From Pseudomonas sp. RIT409 (GTDB lineage: Bacteria > Pseudomonadota > Gammaproteobacteria > Pseudomonadales > Pseudomonadaceae), in NCBI RefSeq assembly GCF_003052515.2, contig NZ_QARE02000032.1:1-42887 (forward strand): a stretch of 42,887 bases of DNA, given 5' to 3'. Below are positions 14,820-22,891 of this stretch, in pieces. Made by a program: the position numbers and the translations under genes. The notes below the pieces were generated by a model. The model had not been told where the DNA came from. It did no database searches and worked only from the letters and a program-made list of their open reading frames with translations. Every line of letters starts with the position of its first letter. Position 1 is the stretch's first letter.

Positions 14820-16379
14820 ATGAACATTGCCAATTGGCTGGATCAGTCCGCCTCCCGGTGGCCGGACCGCCCCGCGCTGTTCCAGGGCGCCCGGCAGGTG
14901 GCGGATTATGCCGAATTCGCTGCCCGGTCAAAGGTTCGCGCGCTGAGCCTGATGGAGTGGGACGGCGTGCGTCCGGGTGATCGCGTTGCGTTGTTCATGA
15001 AGAACAGCTGTGACTATCTCGAATTGCTCTACGCGATCTGGTGGGCCGGGGCCGTGGCGGTGCCGATCAACTGCAAACTGCATGTCGCCGAGGCAGCGTG
15101 GATTCTGGGCAACGCCGAAGCGCGCGTGGTGTTCACTGACGAGGGCCAGACCTTTCCGCCGGCCGTGTTGCCTGAACGCTGCCGCGAGCGTGACGGCCTG
15201 CTGCCAAACGAGGCTGAGTGGGTGCGACCGCTCGAACGCCAAGTAATCGATGGCCTCCAGCATCCGGTACCGCGCGACGTCGACGACCTGGCGTGGCTGT
15301 TTTACACCTCCGGCACCACCGGCCAATCCAAGGGGGTGATGTTGTCCCACGGCAACTTGACCGCGATGTCGCTGTGTTACCCGGTTGACGTCGACCGGGT
15401 CGACGCCGGCGACGCTGTGGTGTACGCCGCGCCCATGTCACACGGTGCGGGGTTGTACAACTTCATCCATGTCCGCCATGGCGCACGCCACGTCGTGCCG
15501 GTGTCGCGGGGGTTCAAGGCGACGGAGGTGTTCGAGCTGGCGATGGCGCTGGGTCAGGTCACCCTGTTCGCCGCGCCGACGATGGTCAAGCGCATGGTTG
15601 AAGGCGCTCGTGAGCACGGTTATTCCGGAGAGGGCCTCAAGACCGTCGTCTACGGCGGCGCACCGATGTACCTGGCCGATCTGCAGCAGGCGCTGGACGT
15701 CTTCGGCCCCCGACTGGTGCAGATCTACGGTCAGGGCGAGAGCCCGATGACGGTCAGCGCGTTGAGCCGGGAGGCCATCGCCGACCGGGCCCATCCGCAG
15801 TGGGAAAGGCGGGCGGCCTCGGTCGGGACGGTGCAGTCGTGCGTCGAGATCCGCGTGGTCGATGGGCAGCGTCAGCCATTGCCCCATGGCCAGCCCGGTG
15901 AAATTGCCGTGCGTGGCGCGACGGTCATGCAAGGTTACTGGCGCAACGAAGCCGCGACCGCCGAAACGCGAGTGGACGGTTGGCTGTATACCGGCGACAT
16001 CGGGTACCTGGATGCCGACGGCTACCTGACCCTGACCGACCGCTCCAAGGACGTGATCATTTCCGGGGGCAGCAATGTGTACCCCCGTGAAGTCGAGGAA
16101 GTGCTCGCGCTGCATCCGGGTGTCTTCGAGGTCTGCGTGGTCGGCGAACAGGATGCCGAATGGGGCGAATCGGTGGTGGCGTTCGTCGTACCCCGCGAAC
16201 ACGGCACGTTGAGCCATGAGGCGCTCAACGCTTGGTTCGTTTCCCGCATGGCCTCGTTCAAGAAGCCCAAGAAGTACCTGTTCTGCAGCGAATTGCCGAA
16301 AAACAGCTATGGCAAGGTGCTCAAGACAGACCTGCGCGCAAGGCTGCGCAACCGCAGCGATCCGCTGGCCATGAGCTGA
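14820..16379 (+). CDS. AMP-dependent acyl-CoA synthetase / ligase
   Basis: 519 residues, ANL superfamily. The P-loop-like LFYTSGTTGQSKGVMLSHGN, the IYGQGESPMT region, the YTGDIGYLDADGYLTLTDRS hinge and the C-terminal catalytic-lysine motif PKNSYGKVLK are all present. It should activate a free carboxylic acid to its CoA thioester with ATP. The TGAGGATG junction with the thiolase indicates translational coupling. Substrate choice cannot be read; the neighbouring transporter suggests an imported organic acid. Confidence 0.92.
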   Translation: MNIANWLDQSASRWPDRPALFQGARQVADYAEFAARSKVRALSLMEWDGVRPGDRVALFMKNSCDYLELLYAIWWAGAVAVPINCKLHVAEAAWILGNAEARVVFTDEGQTFPPAVLPERCRERDGLLPNEAEWVRPLERQVIDGLQHPVPRDVDDLAWLFYTSGTTGQSKGVMLSHGNLTAMSLCYPVDVDRVDAGDAVVYAAPMSHGAGLYNFIHVRHGARHVVPVSRGFKATEVFELAMALGQVTLFAAPTMVKRMVEGAREHGYSGEGLKTVVYGGAPMYLADLQQALDVFGPRLVQIYGQGESPMTVSALSREAIADRAHPQWERRAASVGTVQSCVEIRVVDGQRQPLPHGQPGEIAVRGATVMQGYWRNEAATAETRVDGWLYTGDIGYLDADGYLTLTDRSKDVIISGGSNVYPREVEEVLALHPGVFEVCVVGEQDAEWGESVVAFVVPREHGTLSHEALNAWFVSRMASFKKPKKYLFCSELPKNSYGKVLKTDLRARLRNRSDPLAMS

Positions 16380-16404
16380 TCCGCCGCCCCCTGATGGTTC
16401 CTTC

Positions 16405-16415
16405 AATAACAACAA
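16405..16415 (+). promoter_or_regulatory. A-rich catabolite activity (Crc/Hfq) motif before the MHS transporter
   Basis: AATAACAACAA contains two overlapping perfect AANAANAA matches, followed a few bases later by the AGGA ribosome site of the transporter gene. The core ATAACAACAA is identical to the gcl and prpE leaders. Confidence 0.6.
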
Positions 16416-16432
16416 AAGACAGGAATACAACA

Positions 16433-17812
16433 ATGGCTACTCAACAACGCAACCCCGCTCGCCAGCGTCGTCGCGCGTTCGTCGGCGCGATTTCCGGCCA
16501 CTTGATCGAATGGTACGACTATGGGGTGTATGGGTTCCTGGCGGTGTACATTGGCCAGGCATTTTTCGTCTCCGACGACCCGATGACCAGCTTGCTCAGC
16601 AGCTTCGCGGCCTTTGCCTTGAGCTTCTTCATTCGCCCGCTGGGCGGCCTGTTTTTTGGTCCGCTGGCCGACAGGATCGGGCGCCGCAAAACCTTGATTA
16701 CCGTGTTGGTCCTGATGGCCGGCTCGACCTGCCTGCTGGGGTTGTTGCCGACGTACGCGGCGATCGGTCTCGCGGCACCGGTGATGTTGATCCTGATCCG
16801 CTGCCTCCAGGGATTTTCCGCGGGCGGCGAAATCGGCACCATCACCAGCTTCATTTCCGAATATGCCGGCCCCGGCCGACGTGGATTCGCCACCTGCTGG
16901 CTGATGGTGACAGCCGTGCTGGGGTTGTTGCTGGGCGGTGCCGTGGCCAACGGCATGACGTGGGGGTTGGGCGCGGAGGCGATGCAATCATGGGGCTGGC
17001 GCATCCCGTTTCTGCTGGCAGGGCCCATGGGCCTGATATCGATGTATATCCGCCTGAAGCTGGAAGACAGCCCGGAATTCCTCGCGCTGCAGCGGGCGGG
17101 CGAGACGTCGAAGGCGCCATTGCGCGAGGTCTGGCAATGGAAACGGGCGATTGCACTGGTGTTTTTCATCATCACCCTGCACAGCTCGATCTTCTACCTG
17201 GTGTTGACGTTCGCCTCCACCTACATGTCCCGTCTGCTGAAGTTCGACAGCGGTACCACGTTGTTCTATGTGTTTATCGCCAGCCTGGCAGCCGCCTTTG
17301 TCATGCCGCTGGGCGGGGCGTTCACGGATCGTTACGGACGCAAGCCGTTCCTGATGGTGGTCGGGACATTGGCGACACTGGCGATGTATTGGTTTTTCCA
17401 CTCGGCGGCGATCGCGACCCCGGAGTCGTTCATCTGGCCGCTGATGGCGGTGGCCATTCTGTTCGGGCTCTACGCATCCTCTACCTACGCCACGATGAGT
17501 GAGCTGTTGCCCACCCGTATCCGCTCGACCGGTATTGCCGTGGCGTACAACGTCCCCGTGGCGGCCTTCGGCGGCAGTGCGCCGTTGATCTCGACGTGGC
17601 TGATTCAGCGAACCGGCGACATCGCTTCGCCCTGGTATTTCTACGTGGGCACCGGCGTGGCGTCGCTGGTGGCGCTGGCGATCCTGCGCAAGGAAGACTT
17701 TGTGGCCTGCACACAGGCCGGCCAGGCGTCATCGGCCAACGTTCATGCCGCAGTACCAGTGACTGACCGGCAGAGGGGGCCGGTTACCGGCCCCGTGCCA
17801 CGGCAGTCTTGA
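16433..17812 (+). CDS. MFS transporter, metabolite:H+ symporter (MHS) subfamily
   Basis: 459 residues with about twelve membrane segments. The MHS hallmarks are the first-helix GHLIEWYDYGVYGF, the loop 2-3 motif GPLADRIGRRKTL, the GGEIGTITSFISEYAGPGRRGF stretch after helix 4, and the second-half DRYGRKPFL repeat. MHS members import carboxylates and compatible solutes with protons. The start is the ATG at 16433 with AGGA upstream; the frame upstream to 16232 overlaps the synthetase and is not used. The last codons contain a strong hairpin (17776-17794). It is probably the importer for the acid activated by the upstream synthetase. Confidence 0.92.
   Translation: MATQQRNPARQRRRAFVGAISGHLIEWYDYGVYGFLAVYIGQAFFVSDDPMTSLLSSFAAFALSFFIRPLGGLFFGPLADRIGRRKTLITVLVLMAGSTCLLGLLPTYAAIGLAAPVMLILIRCLQGFSAGGEIGTITSFISEYAGPGRRGFATCWLMVTAVLGLLLGGAVANGMTWGLGAEAMQSWGWRIPFLLAGPMGLISMYIRLKLEDSPEFLALQRAGETSKAPLREVWQWKRAIALVFFIITLHSSIFYLVLTFASTYMSRLLKFDSGTTLFYVFIASLAAAFVMPLGGAFTDRYGRKPFLMVVGTLATLAMYWFFHSAAIATPESFIWPLMAVAILFGLYASSTYATMSELLPTRIRSTGIAVAYNVPVAAFGGSAPLISTWLIQRTGDIASPWYFYVGTGVASLVALAILRKEDFVACTQAGQASSANVHAAVPVTDRQRGPVTGPVPRQS
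17776..17794. terminator. GC-rich hairpin at the 3' end of the MHS transporter gene
   Basis: Perfect 8-bp arms GGGGCCGG and CCGGCCCC around a TTA loop, inside the last codons. There is no T-run. It lies between convergent transcription units and may slow or end transcription. Confidence 0.35.
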
Positions 17813-17839
17813 GGGGCTGAGGGGCGGTGCGCCGAGCAC

Positions 17840-19405
17840 TCAGCGGTTGAACCGCTCTGCCAGGCTGTGCAGATAGTGCGCCATTTGTTCCAGGTCCCGG
17901 CTGATACTCGATCCTTGCTGGGCCTGGTCCGCGCTTTGGTCGCACAACTGCGCGATGCGGCTGATCTGCTGGTTGATGCTCTCGGCGACATGGGTTTGCT
18001 GCTCCGACGCCGAAGCCATCTGCTGGCTCATGCCGGTGATGTGGGTCACCGCCTCACTGATGCCGCGCAAGGCCTGTTGAACGGCTTCGACGCTGCTGAC
18101 GCTTTCCTGGGACATGGCCTGGCCCCGCGCGGCGGTGGCCACGGCGCGGTGGGCGCCTTCGCGCAGCTCGCCGATGATGCCCTGGATCTGCTCGGTGGAC
18201 GTTTGGGTGCGGGAGGCCAGTGAGCGCACCTCATCGGCTACCACCGCGAAGCCGCGCCCTTGTTCGCCTGCCCGTGCCGCTTCGATGGCGGCGTTGAGGG
18301 CCAGCAGATTGGTTTGCTGGGCAATGGCGTTGATCACGTCCACGACGCTGCCAATCGATTGCGTTGCCTCTGCCAGCTCGCCCACGGCCGTGCCGATCTC
18401 ACCGACCGAATGCGCCATGTTGCGAATCGCCGACAGGCTGTCGTCCGCCAGGTCTCTTCCTTGCTGAGCCAGGCTGTCGGCCTCCTGAGCGGCGTGCGCG
18501 GTGCTTTGTACGTTGTGGGTGACTTCCTGGATCGTGGCGGCCATCTGGTGGATGGCCGTTGCCGATTGATCGGTCTCGTTGCGTTGCTGGTCCAGTGCTT
18601 CGGCCTGGCGCGATGAGAGGTTCGCGGATTGCCCGGCACGCTGCTTGACGTTTTCGCCGGCGTCCACCAGCCGGGTCAACGCGGTCTGCAAACGGGCCTC
18701 TTCGCTGAGCAGCGCCAGGTCCAGTTGCGCCTGTGGCCCTCGGTTGTCGCTGTAGGTCTGGGCAATCAACGGGTCGGCGAAGGCTTTGGGGTGGGCGCTG
18801 AGGATGGCTTTCAAGGTGTGCGTCTGGCGCCATTGGAGTACGGCGCTCAAGGCGATCAAGGTCAGCAGTGTCACCGCGAGCGTCGCAGGGGCGGGCAGCA
18901 GGTAACTGCACGCGCCGACCACCAGGACGGCGATCAACAGCGGAAGCTGACGAAGGAGGTGATAGTGCGCCGTGCCGAGCGATGAAACGGCTGGCTTACC
19001 CGCGCGCAGCCTGGCGTAGAGCGCCTCGGCCCGACGCACCTGATCGCGGGTCGGCAGGGACCGGACGGATTCGAACCCTGCAATCCTGCCATTTTCGTAA
19101 ATGGGCGTGACGTAGGCGCTGACCCAGTAAAAATCGCCATTCTTGCTGCGGTTCTTCACCACCCCCATCCAAGGCTTGCCCTGCTTGATCGTGCCCCACA
19201 TATGGGCGAATACCGACGGCGGCATGTCGGGGTGGCGCACCAGGTTGTGGGGTTGGCCGATCAACTCCTCCCGCGTGAAGCCGCTCAACGCGACGAAAGC
19301 GTCGTTGCAATAGGTGATGTGGCTATTCAGATCGGTGGTGGAAATCAAGCGCTCGCTGGCTGCGAAAGTGCGTTCCTGTTGTGTCACGGGCATGTTCATG
19401 CGCAT
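17840..19405 (-). CDS. aer: Aer-like aerotaxis / energy-taxis methyl-accepting chemotaxis protein
   Basis: 521 residues from MRMNMPVTQ. An N-terminal PAS domain (about 10-115) has the Aer-type FAD-pocket segments LISTTDLNSHITYCNDAFV, HNLVRHPDMPPSVFAHMW and WMGVVKNRSKNGDFYW. Two close membrane segments follow (about 160-195), with no large periplasmic sensor. The C-terminal signalling domain has the invariant hairpin tip around NAIAQQTNLLALNAAIEAAR. By family it senses redox or electron-transport state from the cytoplasmic side and signals to CheA. In-frame starts exist up to 19534; 19405 is chosen because related proteins begin just before the PVTQ segment. Confidence 0.88.
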   Translation of the reverse strand: MRMNMPVTQQERTFAASERLISTTDLNSHITYCNDAFVALSGFTREELIGQPHNLVRHPDMPPSVFAHMWGTIKQGKPWMGVVKNRSKNGDFYWVSAYVTPIYENGRIAGFESVRSLPTRDQVRRAEALYARLRAGKPAVSSLGTAHYHLLRQLPLLIAVLVVGACSYLLPAPATLAVTLLTLIALSAVLQWRQTHTLKAILSAHPKAFADPLIAQTYSDNRGPQAQLDLALLSEEARLQTALTRLVDAGENVKQRAGQSANLSSRQAEALDQQRNETDQSATAIHQMAATIQEVTHNVQSTAHAAQEADSLAQQGRDLADDSLSAIRNMAHSVGEIGTAVGELAEATQSIGSVVDVINAIAQQTNLLALNAAIEAARAGEQGRGFAVVADEVRSLASRTQTSTEQIQGIIGELREGAHRAVATAARGQAMSQESVSSVEAVQQALRGISEAVTHITGMSQQMASASEQQTHVAESINQQISRIAQLCDQSADQAQQGSSISRDLEQMAHYLHSLAERFNR

Positions 19406-19764
19406 GGACGATTTCATCCCTGAAATGGTTGGATCGAGAGAGGGTGTGAACAGGTGTAGCACAGCATTTTTGTGCGACAGATGTCGAGGGGGCACGTGGG
19501 TATTGTGTCGCATTCGGCGGCCTCGTCCGCGCAATGAACGCTGTGCCGGTCACAGATCAGTGTGAGAGGGGATGCTCCACTGGCGGCGTGGGCACTCGAC
19601 CAGTGAGGTGGCTGGTCGCCACTTCAGCCCTCGACAGGCCTGCGCAGCGCCGTGGAAAGCGGCTGTGTCACCGGCGCGTGACATGTGTCACGGCGCTTTT
19701 CATTCCGCCCCGGCTGTGGCGTAGTGTCGTTCGCACCCTTGTCGACTGAAAGAGGTAACGAGAA
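19406..19764. other. 359-base divergent intergenic region (aer-like / gapN)
   Basis: Non-coding spacer holding both promoters. I see no gene. The only structured element is a cluster of TGTCAC/GTGACA hexamers at 19666-19691, listed separately. Confidence 0.5.
19666..19691. promoter_or_regulatory. Triple TGTCAC/GTGACA hexamer cluster upstream of gapN
   Basis: TGTCAC (19666), GTGACA (19678) and TGTCAC (19686) alternate in orientation about 75-100 bases before the gapN start, forming two overlapping inverted repeats. It looks like an operator for an unidentified dimeric regulator. Confidence 0.4.
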
Positions 19765-21390
19765 ATGACCCTGCAAAACCGCCTGGACAACCTGTATCCA
19801 CGCGCCGATGAAATCCCTGAACAGTTCCGCGCGGGGCCTGTGATCGAGCAGCGCGAGTACCTCGTCGACGGTGAACTGCGGCAATGGGCCGGGCCTTTGG
19901 CGCCCGTGCTCAGCCCGGTTTCATTGAAGACCGATGCGGGGCTGGAGTCCGTCGTGTTGGGCAGCACGCCTTTGATGGACGCCGACACCTCGATGACCGC
20001 CCTCGAGGCAGCCGTCAAGGCGTACGATCGCGGGCAGGGCGCGTGGCCGACCCTGCGTGTCGCGGACCGCATCCACCACGTGGAAACGTTCCTCAAGAAG
20101 ATGCGCGAACAGCGCGAGGCCGTGGTCACGCTGCTGATGTGGGAGATCGGCAAGAATCTGAAGGACTCGCAGAAAGAGTTCGACCGCACCTGCGATTACA
20201 TCGTCGACACGATCAATGCCCTCAAGGAACTGGATCGCCGCTCCAGCCGTTTCGAACTGGAACAGGACACCCTGGGCCAGATCCGCCGCGTGCCGTTGGG
20301 CGTGACCCTCTGCATGGGGCCCTATAACTACCCGCTGAACGAAACCTTCACCACGCTCATTCCCGCGCTGATCATGGGCAACACGGTGGTGTTCAAGCCC
20401 GCGAAATTCGGCGTGCTGCTCATTCGTCCACTGCTCGAAGCCTTCCGCGACAGTTTCCCGGCCGGGGTGATCAACGTCATCTACGGCAGCGGACGGGAGA
20501 CCGTCAGCGCGCTGATGGCCAGCGGCAAGATCGACGTGTTCGCGTTCATCGGCACCAACAAGGCGGCCAGTGCGCTGAAAAAGCTCCACCCCAAACCCCA
20601 CCGCCTGCGCGCAGCGCTGGGCCTGGACGCGAAGAACCCCGGCATCGTGCTGCCAGACGTGAACCTGGATAACGCCGTTTCCGAGGCCATCACCGGCTCG
20701 CTGTCGTTCAACGGCCAGCGCTGCACGGCGCTGAAAATTCTGTTCGTTCACGAAAACGTGGTCGGCAGTTTCCTTGAAAAATTCGAGGAGAAACTCGCCC
20801 AATTGAAACCAGGCATGCCCTGGGAGCCGGGCGTTTCGCTGACGCCACTGCCTGAACCGGGCAAGACCGATTACCTGCAGGGGCTGGTGGATGATGCCCT
20901 GAGCAAAGGTGCCAAGGTCGTGAATGAAGGGGGCGCGACGACCCATCGCCAATTCTTCTACCCGGCCGTGCTCTACCCGGTGACCCCAGAGATGCGGGTG
21001 TATCACGAGGAGCAGTTCGGCCCGGTGGTGCCGGTGGTGGCCTACCGCGACTTGGAAGACGTGATCGAATACGTGCTCGATTCGGATTTCGGTCAGCAAT
21101 TGAGCATCTTCGGCAACGACCCCAAGCAAGTCGGGCGTCTGGTGGATGCGTTCGCCAACCAGGTCGGCCGCATCAACATCAATGCTCAGTGCCAGCGCGG
21201 CCCGGACAGTTTCCCGTTCAATGGCCGCAAAAATTCAGCCGAGGGAACACTCTCGGTGCACGATGCGTTGCGGGTGTTTTCGATCCGTACACTGGTGGCC
21301 ACCAAGTTCCAGGAAAGCAACAAGGCACTGATCAGCGACATCATCCACAACCGCGACTCGACCTTCCTGACCACCGACTACATCTTCTGA
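19765..21390 (+). CDS. gapN: NADP-dependent glyceraldehyde-3-phosphate dehydrogenase (non-phosphorylating type), aldehyde dehydrogenase superfamily
   Basis: 541 residues, longer than the usual 475-500 of aldehyde dehydrogenases. The cofactor region GPYNYPLNETFTTLIPAL, the VVFKPAKFG segment, the nucleophile block SFNGQRCTALK (Cys320), and EEQFGPVVPVV are clear. The ELGGK motif that supplies the general base in the superfamily is replaced by GLDAK (286-290): by spacing to Cys320 (34 residues, as for E268/C302), the base position is Gly286, with Asp288 nearby. The GapN assignment rests on resemblance to proteobacterial 540-residue members and is less sure than the superfamily. It would oxidise glyceraldehyde 3-phosphate to 3-phosphoglycerate and make NADPH. 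A GAGGT site lies upstream of the ATG. Confidence 0.82.
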   Translation: MTLQNRLDNLYPRADEIPEQFRAGPVIEQREYLVDGELRQWAGPLAPVLSPVSLKTDAGLESVVLGSTPLMDADTSMTALEAAVKAYDRGQGAWPTLRVADRIHHVETFLKKMREQREAVVTLLMWEIGKNLKDSQKEFDRTCDYIVDTINALKELDRRSSRFELEQDTLGQIRRVPLGVTLCMGPYNYPLNETFTTLIPALIMGNTVVFKPAKFGVLLIRPLLEAFRDSFPAGVINVIYGSGRETVSALMASGKIDVFAFIGTNKAASALKKLHPKPHRLRAALGLDAKNPGIVLPDVNLDNAVSEAITGSLSFNGQRCTALKILFVHENVVGSFLEKFEEKLAQLKPGMPWEPGVSLTPLPEPGKTDYLQGLVDDALSKGAKVVNEGGATTHRQFFYPAVLYPVTPEMRVYHEEQFGPVVPVVAYRDLEDVIEYVLDSDFGQQLSIFGNDPKQVGRLVDAFANQVGRININAQCQRGPDSFPFNGRKNSAEGTLSVHDALRVFSIRTLVATKFQESNKALISDIIHNRDSTFLTTDYIF

Positions 21391-21412
21391 TCCGGGCGCT
21401 AGCCCCTGCGAC

Positions 21413-21438
21413 CTGGCCGCCGCTCGAACGGCGACCAG
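21413..21438. terminator. Inverted repeat between convergent gapN and anti-sigma gene
   Basis: Arms CTGGCCGCCG and CGGCGACCAG pair with one mismatch around a CTCGAA loop. It lies between the two stops and is a likely shared terminator, though without a T-run. Confidence 0.4.
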
Positions 21439-21457
21439 GCGGCGGAACGGTCTTCGG

Positions 21458-22219
21458 TCAGATGGAATGCTTTTTCAGCGCGTGTCGAGCGGCCTGGGCA
21501 GCCGGGTCGTCGGCCGGGCCGACCATGGCGTAGTTGTAGCCCGCCGCGGACCAGTAATCTGCCTGCAGCTCGCCGTCCCGACGGGATCCAGGCGAGAGCA
21601 GGCGGTAACGTTCGCCAGGCGGGCGGATGTAAAAGCTCAACGTGCGGCCTTGTGCGTCTTTGTACACCACCATCGCGGCGGCGCCCTGTTCGGTGCTGGT
21701 CAGGCGTCCGCTGACCGGTTTGAAACCTGCTGATTGAAGATCCGGCAGGCGGCTGGCCTGAGCGAAATGGTCGTCCAGCCAGACTTGCACGTCACTCGCC
21801 TTGGCCGGGTTCCAGTCGGAGGCGACGGCGTCGCCCACCGCGAACATGCGATACGCCTGGACGGCATCGGCCATGGGCAGCGCAGCGCTATTGAAGGTCA
21901 TCTCCCGTGCTTGCCAGCCGCTGATACCGCCGATGCTCACAGCCATCAGCAGCACTGCTGCGGTTGCGAGATGCCGGGTGCGGTTACGGCGCATGCGCTG
22001 GCGAATCAAGGTCGGGTCCAGTGCGGGGTTGTGCGGGCGATGCAAGTCGCCGCTCAGGGCCGCACGCAGGCTTTGTGCATCCCGTTGCCAGGCCATCACC
22101 TGCTCGGCCAATTCAGGATGAGCAGCCAGGTAGGTGTCCAGTGTCTGTCGATCGGCCTCGTTGAGCAGGCCGTCGACGTAAGCGTGCAGGTCGCGTTCGG
22201 AGGGGGGCAGGGTGATCAT
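21458..22219 (-). CDS. Membrane anti-sigma factor
   Basis: 253 residues. The N-terminal cytoplasmic part (ERDLHAYVDGLLNEADRQTL, then YLAAHPELAEQV) is the typical anti-sigma opening. One membrane segment (TAAVLLMAVSIGGISGW, about 88-105) is followed by a periplasmic domain of about 145 residues. There is no HxxxCxxC zinc motif, so it is not a ZAS redox-type anti-sigma. Its ATG overlaps the stop of the sigma gene as ATGA, the coupled arrangement that balances the pair. It presumably sequesters the sigma factor until a periplasmic, probably oxidative, signal. Confidence 0.9.
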   Translation of the reverse strand: MITLPPSERDLHAYVDGLLNEADRQTLDTYLAAHPELAEQVMAWQRDAQSLRAALSGDLHRPHNPALDPTLIRQRMRRNRTRHLATAAVLLMAVSIGGISGWQAREMTFNSAALPMADAVQAYRMFAVGDAVASDWNPAKASDVQVWLDDHFAQASRLPDLQSAGFKPVSGRLTSTEQGAAAMVVYKDAQGRTLSFYIRPPGERYRLLSPGSRRDGELQADYWSAAGYNYAMVGPADDPAAQAARHALKKHSI

Positions 22220-22728
22220 TTCAGTATCCGCAGGGCAGGGGTGGTGATTTCGCCTTCGCTAAGCAGGCGCAAAGCCTGGCGCGCGCGGGACAGGCGCGAC
22301 ATGACGGTGCCCACCGGGACACCGAGAATTTCGGCCACTTGGTTGTAACTCAAGCCTTCGACCGACACCCAGAGTAACAGCGCCCGCTGCTCGGTGTTGA
22401 GACGCTCGAAGGCCTGCAGCGTGGTCTGTGCCACGACCGTGCGCTCCACGGACGGCTCGAATGGCTCCTCTTTGCCCCCGGTGAATAACTCAAGCATACG
22501 GCTGTAGCGACGCGAGCGCCGATGGGCGTCGAGAAATTGCCTATAAAGAATGGAGAACAGCCAGGCGCGCAGATCGCCTTCAGGCCGTTTGCTGTCCCAG
22601 GCAGACAGCGCTTTTTCAAGGCTCGACTGCACCAGGTCGTCGGCGCTGCTGGCGTCGCGGGTCAGTGACACCGCGAAGCGGCGCAGCCGAGGCAAGAGCA
22701 GGCGCAGTTGATCGTCCACATCGTTCAT
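22216..22728 (-). CDS. ECF-type RNA polymerase sigma factor
   Basis: 170 residues: sigma2 region (DDLVQSSLEKALSAW, then GDLRAWLFSILYRQFLDAHR) and sigma4 region (LNTEQRALLLWVSVEGLSYNQVAEILGVP then VGTVMSRLSRARQAL). The start at 22728 (MNDVDDQLRLLLPRLRRFA) is taken from family resemblance; the frame extends upstream to 22938 but that part is not sigma-like and overlaps the promoter. Coupled to the anti-sigma gene. It is divergent from a catalase/cytochrome b561 pair, and both directions carry an ECF-like promoter of the same form, so it probably activates itself and the catalase unit. Confidence 0.93.
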   Translation of the reverse strand: MNDVDDQLRLLLPRLRRFAVSLTRDASSADDLVQSSLEKALSAWDSKRPEGDLRAWLFSILYRQFLDAHRRSRRYSRMLELFTGGKEEPFEPSVERTVVAQTTLQAFERLNTEQRALLLWVSVEGLSYNQVAEILGVPVGTVMSRLSRARQALRLLSEGEITTPALRILK

Positions 22729-22765
22729 CAGGAGATTCCCGGATCGCTCGGTTCGTATAGCTGAC

Positions 22766-22791
22766 AGACGACGGCCGAAAAGAGATATTCC
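22766..22791 (-). promoter_or_regulatory. Predicted ECF promoter for the sigma/anti-sigma operon
   Basis: On the minus strand GGAATAT (22791-22785), a 15-base spacer, then GTCT (22769-22766) followed by GTCA. The -10 element is about 37 bases before the sigma start. It matches the divergent promoter in both elements and spacing. Confidence 0.6.
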
Positions 22792-22819
22792 ATCGCGAAA
22801 AAAATAAAGTGCGTTTGAA

Positions 22820-22847
22820 GGAATAACGCGGTGCGCCCAGCGTCTCA
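22820..22847 (+). promoter_or_regulatory. Predicted ECF promoter for the catalase/cytochrome b561 operon
   Basis: GGAATAA (22820-22826), a 15-base spacer, then GTCTCA (22842-22847), about 45 bases before the catalase ATG. The GGAATA-N15-GTCT form is that of an ECF sigma promoter and is duplicated on the other strand 28 bases away. Confidence 0.62.
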
Positions 22848-22891
22848 CCGCGACATCCATTGATAGAGGCCGAAGGCCCGGAGTGTAACCG

